Origin: Sepiola atlantica
Taxonomy: Eukaryota; Mollusca; Cephalopoda; Sepiida; Sepiolidae
Direction of reading: 5' to 3'
Length of the DNA stretch: 64,000 nucleotides
Assembly (NCBI GenBank): GCA_963556195.1
Contig: OY744551.1
Location: 12,741,596-12,805,595 of the forward strand
Shown: positions 11,731 through 23,329 of the stretch, in pieces
Numbering within the stretch: the stretch's first letter is position 1
How the letters are laid out: the number at the start of each line of letters is the position of its first letter
Notes under the pieces: generated by a model
What the model was told of the DNA's origin: nothing
Database searches by the model: none
Seen by the model: only the letters and a program-made list of their open reading frames with translations
Position numbers and translations under genes: made by a program

Positions 11731-11766
<36 letters not shown>
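11731..11766. repeat. (AT)n microsatellite
   Basis: Simple TA repeat. Confidence 0.95.
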
Positions 11767-11768
<2 letters not shown>

Positions 11769-11889
11769 TACATGTATTGTATTATTTTCTGTATATGTAA
11801 ATCCGTTGAAACTCAAGTGTTTATAAAAGTGCTTAATAACAAGTGGAGCTGTTCTTAAGTATAAATGTTTATCTATACAAACAGTATTC

Positions 11890-11946
11890 GTTACATATGT
11901 GCATACATGTTTCAATACAACCGAAACATGTGTGCACATATGTAAC
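11890..11946. repeat. Hairpin inverted repeat
   Basis: Arms starting GTTACATATGTGCATACATG and ending in its near reverse complement, with a loop of about 9 bases. Part of the arm (ACATGTTTCGGTTGTA on the minus strand) is also seen near 58620, so it belongs to a dispersed element. Confidence 0.8.
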
Positions 11947-11978
11947 CAATAATGTTTGTATTAATAACAAATTATACT

Positions 11979-12006
11979 ATATATATATATATATATATAT
12001 ATATGA
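11979..12006. repeat. (AT)n microsatellite
   Basis: Short TA repeat immediately left of the large palindrome. Confidence 0.9.
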
Positions 12007-12012
12007 TAATTT

Positions 12013-12247
12013 ATGTACAAAATCTGCGACACTGGCATGTCGATGTTATCGATCAACAGTTACTATAAACTGAGATCTCATCAGGAAGAGTTAGAATCCG
12101 ATCTTAACCTCAGATCATATTTGGAGAATTTCTCTCCAAATATGATCTGAGGTTAAGATCGGATTCTAACTCTGCCTGATGAGATCTCAGTTTATAGTAA
12201 CTGTTGATCGATAACATCAACATGCTAGTGTCGCAGATTTTGTACAT
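12013..12247. repeat. 235-bp near-perfect palindrome
   Basis: Two arms of 115 bases (12013-12127 and 12133-12247) are reverse complements with three mismatches seen, around a 5-base loop ATTTC. The outer ends are ATGTACAAAATCTGCGACAC and its complement. There is no coding capacity. It could be a fold-back MITE or a recent inverted duplication. The near identity suggests a young structure or ongoing arm correction. Confidence 0.95.
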
Positions 12248-12368
12248 GTCTGTCTAAATAAATGATCATAAATAAAGCTCTATTTTGATATTGAGCACTT
12301 TTTATAAACCCGGTTAGAATTCTCTGGATTACCACCCTGTGGATATTTTTCACCTGGATTATTACCAT

Positions 12369-12372
<4 letters not shown>

Positions 12373-12441
<69 letters not shown>

Positions 12442-12449
12442 TATATATT
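12373..12449. repeat. (AT)n microsatellite
   Basis: Simple TA repeat of about 65 bases with an imperfect end. Confidence 0.96.
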
Positions 12450-12857
12450 AGTCTAAAGAAGCTTTGAGTCATTTTAAACAAAAGAAAAAACGGAAAATGC
12501 CATTTAAATTCCCAGAGAAACTAACTGAATTCAAGATATTGCAGACTTAACATTCGTTGGAAAATTCATAAATAAAAAATAATTATAAGTAAATAAAATA
12601 AAAAGGGGGGATCTAGTATCAAACAGTGAAACAATAATATATATATAGAGAGAGATAGAAGTGAGGGAGAGAGAAATTTAAGTGTTGTTTTCTTAATATT
12701 TAGGTAACAGAAAAATGTAGCATGCATTTTCACATGTGAGGGTGTGAATTCTTAGGGTAGATAGAGGTGATTGGTTAAACTATATATCATGTTAAGTTAT
12801 GGGAGGATTTTAAAAGAGACAGTTGCAGAGAAATGCATCATCAAAAGATAGCATTTT

Positions 12858-12990
12858 ATTACGCCCTTGATAGAAGTAAATTCGTTGTTATGTGGGGTAT
12901 TCTCAATTAATATCTTGATTTGGTCGTCATCTGTAGAGGGTAATCTGCCTTAGGGGGTTCCATGATTAAGACAACAATTTCCATCTCTAA
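12858..12990 (-). pseudogene. Mariner-type transposase fragment
   Basis: On the minus strand the frame reads RDGNCCLNHGTP, a stop, then GRLPSTDDDQIKILIENTPH. This resembles the linker between the two helix-turn-helix units of mariner transposases (typical form: SGNFSLEDEPRSGRPSTVDDDKIKALIEENP). Only this piece was recognised. The catalytic DDD region was not found, so it is a dead relic. Confidence 0.6.
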
Positions 12991-12999
12991 TCTGTACGT

Positions 13000-15260
13000 T
13001 TCTGTCAGCTAATAAATCTTTACCATACACTGCACATATGTTTTTTGTTGTTTGCGAGACATTCTTACCTTTTTGAGAATAGAAAATTATCAAGTTCTCA
13101 GAATGGGTCTTACAATCTTCTATTTTGAAAAAAACTCAAAAATTAACACAAATTAAATAATTTTTAACTTTCTATCTACAGGAACAGCCTGAGTTATGCT
13201 GTAACTGGAAATGTTGGTATATTATAGTTATAAATAATTTAGTATGTTGCAATGTGTCGACATTAATAAAAAATATTCTGAACGAACTCTCAAGATACAT
13301 TACGACATCCTGAGGCACGACAACGGCGAGGTCCGATGGCGTAACAAACGCTTGTGTCCGGGTGGGCAATGCTGTTTACCGACGTTTAACTGGGTAATGT
13401 GGTTTGAGTTTACTAACTACCTACAGATGTTTCGCCTTATCAATGCTCTTCAGTGTGGTTAAACATGAGTTTTGGTTCAAAGAGAGATTTAAAACCTGAT
13501 CTTTAGTCAACAGTCTAGATAATTAAGCGTTACACTTGCTTATATGTTGTTTACATTCATATTACTGACTACCTAGAGGATTCCATTCTTTATTTTGAAG
13601 ACAAATAAACGATATTATATGAGTAAACAAGAGTATAATAAATAGGAAAAGTATCTTATCAATTTGTTTTAACACCACAATTTCATAAAACTCTAGTGTG
13701 TATTAATTTAATTGTCCTGTGTTGAGATGATATTGTGACAATATTATCTCATAAGAAAGGGATAATACGAAACCGAACCCTGCGTTTCTCTAAAAAGGCC
13801 TTCAGCTTTGTTTTTCACTAAGGAAAAATGATAAGTTAAAAGAACAAGTTTTTTTTTGTTTTGTTGGAAGATTGGGAATCCCCTGAATAAGCGATGGTTT
13901 TCGTATGTCGCAATATTAAATGTTTTCTTGCCGATATAGTGTCGAATTGTTACAATATTATCAGATTAAAAGAGATTTAAATGAGAATTGGTTGTTTTTA
14001 ATGTTATGAAAACGAACAAGGAATAAGAAAAACGTGTTTTGACAAAAGAAAACACCAGCGAACATTGATAATATAGTAAGGGTATGTTTGCTTTGCCTGA
14101 AGATTTGAGATATGAAAAGTCGATAGTCAGATATAGGTGATCCACCAATGAGTACTGTGTCATTCTCGGCGTTCAATAGACGTCACTATCTTAAGATCGC
14201 ATGCGCTCATGAAATCAAAACTTTTTGAAGAGATAACAATTAAGTTATGTTTACTAAGACCCCATACAGCGCCGGACTCAACATAACCGTGTGGGGCGAT
14301 GAGTGGTTTCTGCTGAATGACATTTCCAAGTCATTATCATTAATATAACATGATTGAAATACAGTTTTTTTCATAAATACATTTCGAGGGCTGAAGGACT
14401 TCCCCCACTGAGATAACAGTGGGAGATAGACACAGATAACGAAGGTAAGACTACGGCGAGATATATTCTTTTTGACCATTTAGAGCCGAAAGGGCGGATT
14501 TCCGCGAGTGGAAATTACCAATATGGAAAGAAATAATAATGAGAAAATATTTTCTGTTTCGTAATTAATACTTTTGGTTAAGTCATGTCCAGTCTCAAAA
14601 CATCTTAATCTCAATATAAGCTAGTGAAAATTAAGATTCGAGGACTCGCCTTTGCTCGCCCACCGAATCCACGTCGTTGAGAAACTTAGGGTTGAAATTG
14701 CCGAGACGGAATCTCCCAGAAACTTGTTAAAATGTGCCAGTCTGAAACACAGAACTAGAAGATAGCAGAGTGAAAATACACTGTTTGTCACTAAACGACT
14801 TTTTACTAAAATAATTATTCACATACAAAAACCAACCGACCGAGTAGTTAATTACTTTTTTGTTCATTCCTCTGCTTTGAAACTACCCTTTGCTACTCAG
14901 TGAGACCACATTTCTGACCGGCTCTATACTGATCTTTTAATCACAACGTGAGAGCAGTGATTGCTGGATCAGGACTCTTCGACATCTTCGGCGTTCATCA
15001 GTACAGCAATTTTTCCCGAGCGATGCTTGTGATTACACGTATTCAAGAACTTTTTCAGATTGATGACGTCAACTTGGTACGGGGCTGGGGGACAATACTA
15101 TTAAAATTTGAGTTTTTTTCTCCTTTTTTTAAAAGTTCTTTTTTCAAATTGTCACATTCTTGGTATCGAAATTAAATCAAACATTTAATCATTGTTATAT
15201 TATATTGTGACGTCTAAAATTCAAAACTACTAGAGTAGGTACTAATTTCATGTTCCTGTA
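13000..15260. other. Intergenic, no recognised gene
   Basis: Short open frames (for example 13244-13462, 13961-14176, 14240-14479) carry no recognisable domain, and no splice-supported exon was seen. Composition is AT-rich and unique-looking. Confidence 0.4.
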
Positions 15261-15261
15261 C

Positions 15262-15575
15262 GAAGATTAACATCAAGATATAATAATACTAAATCTCATG
15301 TTTAGTATCCTTATTCAAATTTTGATCAAAAGCTATTACATAATTTTGATTAGATTTTTGCAGGTACAAAGTTTTAATAAACACTGACATAATGTTAGTG
15401 CGCCTAACATTATGTCACTGTTTATTGTTTTGATTGTAGAAAATGTCTAAAATTTAAGGTTTAAGCGTTTGAAGATTAAAATCAAGATATAATGATGATA
15501 AAACTTATGTCTATAATCCTTATTCCAATGTTGAGCAACATTTATTACATAATTTTGATTATGGAAAATGTCTAC
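15262..15575. repeat. ~207-bp tandem duplication with a central hairpin
   Basis: The block ATCAAGATATAATAAT ... ATCCTTATTC ... TTACATAATTTTGATTA occurs at about 15272-15352 and again at about 15481-15561. Between the copies lies a hairpin at about 15383-15421, with arms containing CTGACATAATGTTAG, loop TGCGC, and the complementary arm. Confidence 0.75.
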
Positions 15576-15579
15576 AATG

Positions 15580-16125
15580 TAAAGCTGAAGTTAAGGGAAC
15601 TGTAAGAAGAAATTTAAATTAAGGGAGTCTACTGTATTTTGTGTATAATTAATATAAATCTAATTATAAGGAAATCATCAATATTTTAATTTTCCAATGA
15701 AAGGTTGTGCTGATATTATGACCCTATGCACTTTCAAGAAACCGAAATTTTGAGAATATTTATTTATTGATACTTAATTCACATTGTAAAAATTTCACAA
15801 AAATCGGACGTATCAGAATTATCACGGAGAGAGGAGCTCATATAATGAAGAGCACTTGATTTCGATACTTTTTTGGCAAAAAAGAGATAACAGAAAAATC
15901 TCTAAATTTTAGGCCACTTGATTCTGATCTGTTTTGACGAAAAAATAAAACTCTAAAAGTTTAATTTGCTTGAGCGAAATCCGGGGGGGGGGGGTTACCG
16001 AGATTACAATAGCATTGATGAGAAGAATGGGGGACTGGATCTAATTTAAAACGTCATAGGTGGGCGGAAATAATAGTGAAATCGTGTCCATTGAAGCAGG
16101 TCCGTACAGCTGATTGAAGTACTAG
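15580..16125. other. Intergenic, no recognised gene
   Basis: AT-rich sequence with a G-run near 15983. Nothing else was supported. Confidence 0.4.
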
Positions 16126-16129
16126 TCAG

Positions 16130-16430
16130 AGATCACAGTGTAGTATCTGTTCCGATGGATAGTACACCCCATAGACCGGTGTCGTCTTGGCCTTCGGGTC
16201 TGATTCTGCCGGTCTATTGGTCTGTCCTGTGCAGTTCTAGGAGGTCCACACCTACAGGCTATTCCTTCCCTCTTCAGGGAGGAGTAAGTTTATTGCTTAC
16301 TGCCTGGGGCGCCTCTACCGGGTAATGCCGACGGGGCTTCCCAGGCATTTTTGTAGACCAGAGTGCTCACCTTCTCGGGCGCTGGCTTTTCAAATCCCAC
16401 TTTCCCGACCGTGTGTCACATCTTACCGCT
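16130..16430 (+). mobile_element. U2-headed SINE copy (5'-truncated head)
   Basis: It begins GATCACAGTGTAGTATCTGT, which corresponds to U2 snRNA from about nucleotide 25 with a small change. It then enters the family body: CCGATGGATAGTACACC, GTCCTGTGCAGTTCTAGGAGG, GGGAGGAGTAAGTTTATTGC, ATGCCGACGGGGCTTCCCAG and AGAGTGCTCACC. This copy keeps a middle block of about 50 bases (TTGGCCTTCGGGTCTGATTC) that the copy at 57592 lacks. Confidence 0.85.
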
Positions 16431-16903
16431 GTCAGAGAAAACGAGACAAAAGCTCATACTCACTTCTGCCAAAGTGTCTCCAACTTGTCTCCTAAGTCCA
16501 CACTTTACGCTACTCCCAAGGTACGCTATCGAGAAGAACGTTTAATAATACCCGATCTGTGTAACACACAAACATCAGTGGAAATGTTTGAATTGTATTT
16601 TCTCTGATTTTATTACACATATAAATTGTTTGTTTTTTTCTTACTTTTTAAACTCGAATCGATCCTTGTTCTTTTTCTTGAATAACATCTGTGATGCCGT
16701 CACCTTGAACGCGGTTTTCAGATGCCTCACAGTACCGGTGTCTGATCAGATCTTGACGAGATCAATAAGACAACATGGCCGATAAGGGATTGATCGCAGA
16801 CCCACGCCGGATCATCCGCGAACATAAACGCCAAGACGCACCCAGGACGAATAAATCGCGACAGGGGACGCATCGTATAATATAAACATACACAACGTCA
16901 TGA

Positions 16904-16906
<3 letters not shown>

Positions 16907-16981
<75 letters not shown>
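16907..16981. repeat. (AT)n microsatellite
   Basis: Uninterrupted TA repeat of about 75 bases. Confidence 0.97.
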
Positions 16982-16984
<3 letters not shown>

Positions 16985-17740
16985 TTAACTACATACGTAT
17001 AAGTTACATCCTTACGGGTATAATTAGTAATACTGAAACACGAGTAATGTTTCAAACTCCAATTCCGACGTCTTAGCCCACACGGCCGTCATAAAAAAAA
17101 CGGTAAATCAGCACGAGATTTATCCTATTTAAAGGCAGCCTTCGTCTAAGTGTTCGACTACTAAAAGGAACATGCATTGAAGCCACAATAACAACTGTGT
17201 TAATACTACTCATTACAGAGCCCAGCCTAAACTTTTGGAGCGACTAATAGTTATAAACCTTGTTTTTTAAATTTATCTTCCATCGCAAAAAGAAATGTGG
17301 TTATTTTACCTTAAAAGTTAGAATGATCCGAAAATGGTGGATCATTTTATATTAAAATTAAATTGTTAAAAGTGATAAACCAATCTGACTTCTAAAATAA
17401 TTGTTGTTGTTTTTTTCTTCTCGCGAAAGATAGATACTACAATGCATAACTTGTGTTAAAACGTTTGTCCATCCGGGTCAGTAGTAAAAAGCGGAGTGTC
17501 TTTTAGAATCTAATCTTTTAAAAAATGCAATATTTACCGGAAAAATGTTTTAAAATGAAATTTAAAAAATTTGTCAAGAAAAAAATTAGATACAAATATG
17601 TTACTGATAATTGTAAAAAAATAAATATATATATTTTTTTAATTTTAAAAAATTTATTTATGTTTAAATTGGTGGGCTTTAGTCCGTGTTTGAATTATTT
17701 TAGTGGGCTTTTATTCGGTGGGCTTTTGTCGGCACACGAT
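16985..17740. other. Intergenic, mostly unassigned
   Basis: AT-rich. The words TGGGCTTTTGTCGG or TGGGCTTTTATTCGG near 17672-17732 recur near 27205 (GGTGGGCTTTTGTCCG). This is a dispersed repeat just upstream of the Penelope fragment. Confidence 0.4.
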
Positions 17741-17743
17741 CAC

Positions 17744-18620
17744 ACGAAACTACAAACAATTCTTGATGACCACACAAAATTCATAATAATTAACAACAAT
17801 CTTAATCATACAATCACAACACAACTTAACAGCCTCATCACTGCCAATAACGCACAAATAGATCATTTAGTCAATACAAGAGCTTTTACAAATCCTAACA
17901 AACCAAATAAATTATTGCTTTTCTTTTATATAAAGTGCTTATTCACTAATGTATCTGTAAAATAAAAAAAATATATAATTATCAATAATATGTACAATAA
18001 CTTCAAATTAATAAAAAAACTAATTGAAAAGTAATAATTAATTTGCACAACTTAAATACATTTTTATTACATCAAAGGAAACAATTATAAATTGAAAAGT
18101 TATAATGAATTTGAATGACTTAAATACCCTGTTATTACTTCAAGGGAAACATTTACACTCAAATTAACGGAGTTTCAATGGCTTCGGTTCTCGGGTCGAC
18201 TTTTAGCGAATTCTATATGGCAAACCTAGAAAACAAAATATTTAATAACATTATAAAACCCATATTTACGTACGCTATTTCTATGATATTCTTATTTTAA
18301 CTGATAATAATGATCAAATACACAAACTACAGAACCCTTATCCCCAATTCATCGTAGAACTAAAAGTAAATAATAAAATTTCATTCCTTGATGTTTTTAT
18401 TGACACTAACTTCTAATCACAAAAAATCAACTCACTTACATTCTTGTCTCCTAAATTACGTGAGGTTAGCTGACACATACTAAAACCCTAATAAACCTTA
18501 CAAAACTGGTCCTTACACCAAACACACTATTCATTGAATTAAAAATATAAATCACGTAATTATTAATAAAGTATTCTCCAATTATATGGTAGATTAACAA
18601 ATGAAATTAATGATATGAAA
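17744..18620 (+). mobile_element. Penelope-like element fragment (reverse transcriptase)
   Basis: Several frames give conserved Penelope-type blocks in the right order. An upstream segment reads DDHTKFIIINNNLNHTI and QLNSLITANNAQIDHLVNT. Then comes KCLFTNVSVK (family form SLFTNVP), then NGVSMASVLGSTFSEFYMAN (family form GLAMGSPLGPTFS). Then come RYFYDILILTDNNDQ, where the catalytic YxDD is altered to YFYD, and KVNNKISFLDVFIDTN. A trailing part matches the TPNTL block. Frame changes, stops and the lost catalytic Asp show it is inactive. No GIY-YIG endonuclease was recognised. Confidence 0.82.
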
Positions 18621-18637
18621 CTTAAAATATACAAATG

Positions 18638-18695
<58 letters not shown>

Positions 18696-18864
18696 ACAAC
18701 ATATCCCCACTTGACGATAATAACAAAATCAGACTCATTATTTACTGTAAGAAATGTTAGACCCAAAATCTTGTAATAAAAGTAGCCTTCATTAACCTAT
18801 GCAAGATTAAAAAAGAACCGATGTTATTTATAAGTTTTAATTCCGTTTTAGTATATGTATCGTC

Positions 18865-18926
<62 letters not shown>

Positions 18927-19060
18927 ACAGCATATCCCCAATTGACAATAATAATAAAATTAGACTCATTATTTACTATAAGAAATTTTAGACCCAAAAT
19001 CTTGTAATATAAACAACATTTTAAAAGAACCGGTGTGATTTATAAGTTTTAATTCCGTCC

Positions 19061-19137
<77 letters not shown>
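18638..19137. repeat. (AAT)n arrays with duplicated ~90-bp spacer
   Basis: Three AAT arrays (about 18638-18694, 18868-18925, 19060-19137). The sequence after the first and second arrays is the same block (CATATCCCCA ... AGACTCATTATTTACT ... GACCCAAAATCTTGTAATA), and the sequence before the second and third is also shared (ATTTATAAGTTTTAATTCCG). This is a tandem duplication of about 190-230 bp driven through the microsatellite, apparently within the tail of the Penelope fragment. Confidence 0.88.
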
Positions 19138-19138
<1 letters not shown>

Positions 19139-19610
19139 CACACGAAGAAACACAAGAGATAAGTGAACGTATATTTTTAATTCTTCTCTTTTTGTGTGCA
19201 TTTTGTTTAGCAAAGGAAATAAAAGTGTTTTTAATGTGTGCGTATCACTTTCAGAAGAGATTTGTTGCCCAAACTTCTGGATCAAAATCGGCCCCTAATT
19301 AACATAATTAAGTTTTAATTAATGAAGAATTCGTAAAAGCGGAAGGCGACCCTTCCTCACATATCCCATAATGCCATACTTGCACTAAAACACACGAAGA
19401 ACACAAGAGATAAGTGAACGTATATTTTCAATTCTTCTTTTTTGTGTGCATTTTGTTTAGCAAAGGAAAAAAAGTGGTTTTAATGTGTGCGTATCACTTT
19501 CAGAAGAGATGTGTTGCCCAAACTTCTGGATAAAAATCGGTCCTTAATTAACATAATTAAGTTTTAATTAATGAAGAATTCGTAGAAGAGGAAATCGAAC
19601 CCCCATCCCC
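19133..19610. repeat. Direct repeat, two ~190-bp copies
   Basis: Copies at about 19135-19345 and 19386-19585 share AAGAGATAAGTGAACGTATA, GTGTGCGTATCACTTTCAGA and TTAATTAATGAAGAATTCGT with about 95% identity by eye. They are separated by about 40 unrelated bases. Confidence 0.9.
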
Positions 19611-19728
19611 TAGCACTACAATCAACAATACATCGGTAATACACAAGCAGAAAATGGAGGGAAACCTATCGTCTCCCTGCATCTGCTATCATGGAGTAGC
19701 CAAGAAAACTTATACTATGTCCTTATAT

Positions 19729-19730
<2 letters not shown>

Positions 19731-19766
<36 letters not shown>
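19731..19766. repeat. (AT)n microsatellite
   Basis: Short TA repeat at the apparent 5' edge of the long LINE. Confidence 0.93.
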
Positions 19767-19770
<4 letters not shown>

Positions 19771-19878
19771 GTGTGATAGTGCACAATATCACTCATTAAA
19801 ATGAATGAGACAATCACTATCCCTGTGACAAGACCACAGGCAGAATAAGCCTGGCCACACACACCAAAAATATGAATA

Positions 19879-20730
19879 ATGCACAATAATATCAATACAA
19901 GCCGTAGGACTCAGGAGAAATACCTGAGTGTCATGATGGGCAGTTATTCCCTCGTTAGCCAACATGGGGGACCCGGTCCGCATTCTGCGAATGTTGGCCC
20001 TTCTCATTTCAGAAACAAGACAACGGACAAAAACCAGGTAAGTAACCTCTCTGATTCCAGGTATGACAAGGACACAGACCAAAGACAGGAAAATCAGAGC
20101 GAAAACAGCAAACTGAAAAGATACAGAAAGAAATGGACCACGAAAGAGAACAGACTGGTGATGGAATGCTATTATAAAAGCCGCTACTCTACAGAAAGAG
20201 GCTACCGAAAACGAATGAAACATCTCTGGGACATTGCTAGTCACTACCATACAACGGAACAAAGGATAGCAGATCAGGCAAGACAGATCCTCAATCGAGG
20301 ATGGTTCTCGGACATGGAACTGACGGAAATCAGACAGAAGTTTAACGGCGAAACGGAGCAAGAAACACCACCGAATGAGAAACAACAGGAAGAGGACGGG
20401 CACAACATACACACTGTAACTGAACCAGATGAGATAGAAGACTGCAGAACCACAGAACCTGCTGAGATAGAACTCAACGAAAAAGAAGCAAGTGATGTGG
20501 AGAACATTAGACGATACATGTTAGAAAACAAAACAAAACTCCCATCTCTCAGGAATGAAGTAGCGAAGAAGTTAAAAGCAGAAACAGAAAGAGTAAACAG
20601 ACTCCTCACACACATCCCAACAGAAACTATTACAGACCTAAACAACCTGATATATGCAGGGACAAAATCGGTAAGTATGAAACTAAGAAACGAAGAGAAT
20701 GGACAAAAGAGTGGACCGACAACACCTTGA
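19879..20730 (+). pseudogene. RLE-LINE N-terminal region
   Basis: This 283-codon open frame has no host-gene relative that I recognise. It contains a basic block KLKRYRKKWTTKENRLVMEC with the look of a Myb-like DNA-binding helix. Then come RGYRKRMKHLWDIA, QRIADQARQILNRGWFSDME and, near the end, TDLNNLIYAGTKSVS, which leads into the reverse transcriptase in related metazoan elements. The true frame appears to break near 20725, where a frameshift is needed to continue. The first methionine is uncertain. Confidence 0.72.
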
Positions 20731-21149
20731 TGTTAAATCAGACTGGAAACCCAGATTACTAAACTTCGGAAAGAAGCTAAAACCGCAAACAGAAGGAAGA
20801 AGGACATGAAACGATTTAGAAGCAAAAATCAGAAATGCAAGGAAAAACTAAATGAGAAACATGAAGAAATAAAACAAAAGATAGCAGCAATAGAAGAAAG
20901 ACTGAGACGATACAGGTACAAATCAGAAAAGAGCAAACAGAACAGGACCTTTGAAAACAATGAAAACCAGTTTTACAAAAACGTAAATGGAGAAAAAACA
21001 ACAACAGAGCAACCGAACCCAACAGAAACAAAACAATTTCGGAGCAAGATATGGGAAGACCAAGAAGAATGCCCAATGGTTGCAAAACATGAAAGATGAA
21101 CTGCAGGAAATCGAACCGAAACAGAAATTAACAAAGAAACGATCAAGAA

Positions 21150-22640
21150 AACCCTAAGAAAATGGCAAACTGGAGAGCACCAGGCCACGATGGAATACAT
21201 GCATACTGGTTTAAAAAATTCACGACCCTGCATGAAAGACTAGCGCAGAAACTGAGTGGATGTATCCGCAAAACAGACGTACCAGAATGGATGACGGAAG
21301 GAAGAACAACATTAATACAAAAAGACCTCAAAAAGGGAACGACCCCCAGCAACTACAGACCGATAACATGTCTACCAATAATGTGGGAAATTCTCACAGC
21401 ACAACTGAGAAAACAAATTTACCAATCCCTGGACAAACGTAGACTGCTCCCCGAGGAAAAAAACGGATGCCGGAAAGGACAAAGAGGGGCACATGATCTA
21501 CTATACATTGATCAAAAGATCTTGAAGGAGGTGAAGAGCAGACAAAAGAACATAACCATTGCATGGGTTGACTACAAGAACGCCTACGACAGAATCCCCC
21601 AAACATGGATAATTGAATGATTAAAAATATACAAAATACCAGACAGGATTATTAATCTCATCCAGAAAGACATGGAAACATGGAGACTAAAACTGACAGC
21701 CGGAGGACAACACCTGTTTGAGATAAAAATACAGAGAGGCATTTTTCAAAGAAGACTATCTATCACCTCTATTGTTTATAATAGCCATGATGCCACTCAA
21801 CTACATACTCAGATAGTGTGATGCCGGATACAGGTTTATGGATACAGAACTAAGAATAAACCACCTGATGTACATGGATGACCTGAAACTGTTTGCAAAA
21901 AACAAAAAAGAACTGGAAAAGCTGATAAATACAACCAGGATATTAAGCCAGGATATCTAAATGGAGTTTGGAATAGAAAAATGTGCACTGCTAGAGATTA
22001 AAAGAGGAAAACTGGAGACGACAGAAGGTATAGAACTTCCCAACGAAGAGGAGATAAGGGCGCTAGGAGAACAAAATAGTTATAAATATCTGGGAGTTCT
22101 GGAAGCAGACACAATCAAATATACAGAAATGAAAGAGTAGATTGGAAAACAATATCTACGAAGAACAAGGCAACTCTTAGAAACTAAGCTATATAGCGGA
22201 CACCTAGTAAAAGGGATAAACACATGGGCTGTATCACTAATAAGATACTCTGGACCATTCATAGGCCGGTCCAAAAAAGAACTCAGGCACCTTGACCAGA
22301 GGACTAGAAAACTAATGACTATGCACAATGCATCGCACCCAAAAGACGATACGGACAGACTCTACATGAAAAGAAATGAAGGAGGTAGAGGACTGGTAAA
22401 TATAGAAGATTGTGTGGAAGACACCAAAAAAGAGCTGGAGAAATATGAAACCCAGAACACGTAAAGACTGATCACCACAGCAAGAGACACCAGCCCAACA
22501 AACAACTCCGGAAGCACTGAAACCAGAAACAAAAAGACAAGAAAAGAAAAGTGGGAAGAAAAACAACTACATGAACGCTTTATAAGACTCACAAGCGATG
22601 AAGCCAATGAAAACAGCTGGGCATGGCTAAGAAAAGGACA
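21150..22640 (+). pseudogene. RLE-LINE reverse transcriptase (broken)
   Basis: The reverse transcriptase blocks appear in order. NWRAPGHDGIHAYWFKKF comes first, then SNYRPITCLPIMWEILTA, GCRKGQRGAHDLLYIDQ and ITIAWVDYKNAYDRIPQTWI, followed by a stop at about 21620. In a shifted frame the catalytic HLMYMDDLKLFAKN follows (YMDD codons at 21871-21882), then the thumb segment with NSYKYLGVLEAD. The catalytic Asp pair is intact, but internal stops (near 21618, 21958, 22138 and 22461) and frame changes prevent a full protein. Confidence 0.85.
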
Positions 22641-22641
22641 C

Positions 22642-23328
22642 TTGAACAGAGAAACGGAATCTCTGCTGACAGCCGCACAGAACAATGCAATTAGGACAAA
22701 CTTTCCTAAAGCAAAGATAGATAAAACCCAGGAAAACAGTAAATGCCGATTGTGTGGACAAATAGACGAAACGATAAATTATATAATAAGTGAATGCAGC
22801 AAGCTAGCCCAAAAGGAATACAAGAACAGACATGACAGCGTGGGGAAAGAAGTACACCGGGAAATGTGCAAACAACTGAATTTCGAATATGCAAAAAAAC
22901 GGTACAAACACAAACCAGAAACTGTACTAGAAAACGAAAAACACAAAATCATATGGGATATGAATGTACAAACAGACAAACCCATAACAGCAAGAAGACC
23001 GAATATGATAATAATCAACAAGAAAGAAAAATCCTGCAAAATCGTAGACTTTGCCGTTCCAGCGGACCACAGAGTGAAGATCAAAGAGACGGAAAAAAGA
23101 AGAATATATACGGAACTTGCCAGAGAACTGAAAGTAATATGGAACATGAAGAAAGTCAGTATTACACCAATAATCATATGAGCACTAGGAACAGTCCCAC
23201 AAAACATGGAGAAAAGACTAGGAGAAATAGGAATCAATGGGATAACTGAGACCATACAAAGGACAGTAATGATCAAAACAGCTACACACCTGAGAAATGT
23301 CCTCGAATGCGGAAACCAACCCACATAA
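22642..23328 (+). pseudogene. RLE-LINE zinc knuckle and restriction-like endonuclease
   Basis: The frame begins before the first Met and includes WAWLRKGHLNRETESLLTAA, and then the knuckle CRLCGQIDETINYIISEC. Here the His of the usual C-x2-C-x7-H-x4-C is Asn. The endonuclease follows as ITARRPNMIIINKKEKSCKI and VDFAVPADHRVK. The usual RPD Asp is Asn in this copy. A stop at 23179-23181 precedes ALGTVPQNMEKRLGEIG and THLRNVLE. Loss of the His and Asp suggests a dead endonuclease. The layout is that of R2-type elements, which nick DNA with this domain before target-primed reverse transcription. Confidence 0.82.
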
Positions 23329-23329
23329 G

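Noticed and set aside
18563..19285. Poly-Tyr and poly-Ile open frames
   Set aside because: Translations of (AAT)n arrays.
19789..20412. 207-codon minus-strand open frame, and others opposite the LINE (22312-23746)
   Set aside because: They lie antisense to the recognised LINE coding sequence, have no domain similarity, and reflect its A-rich sense-strand composition.
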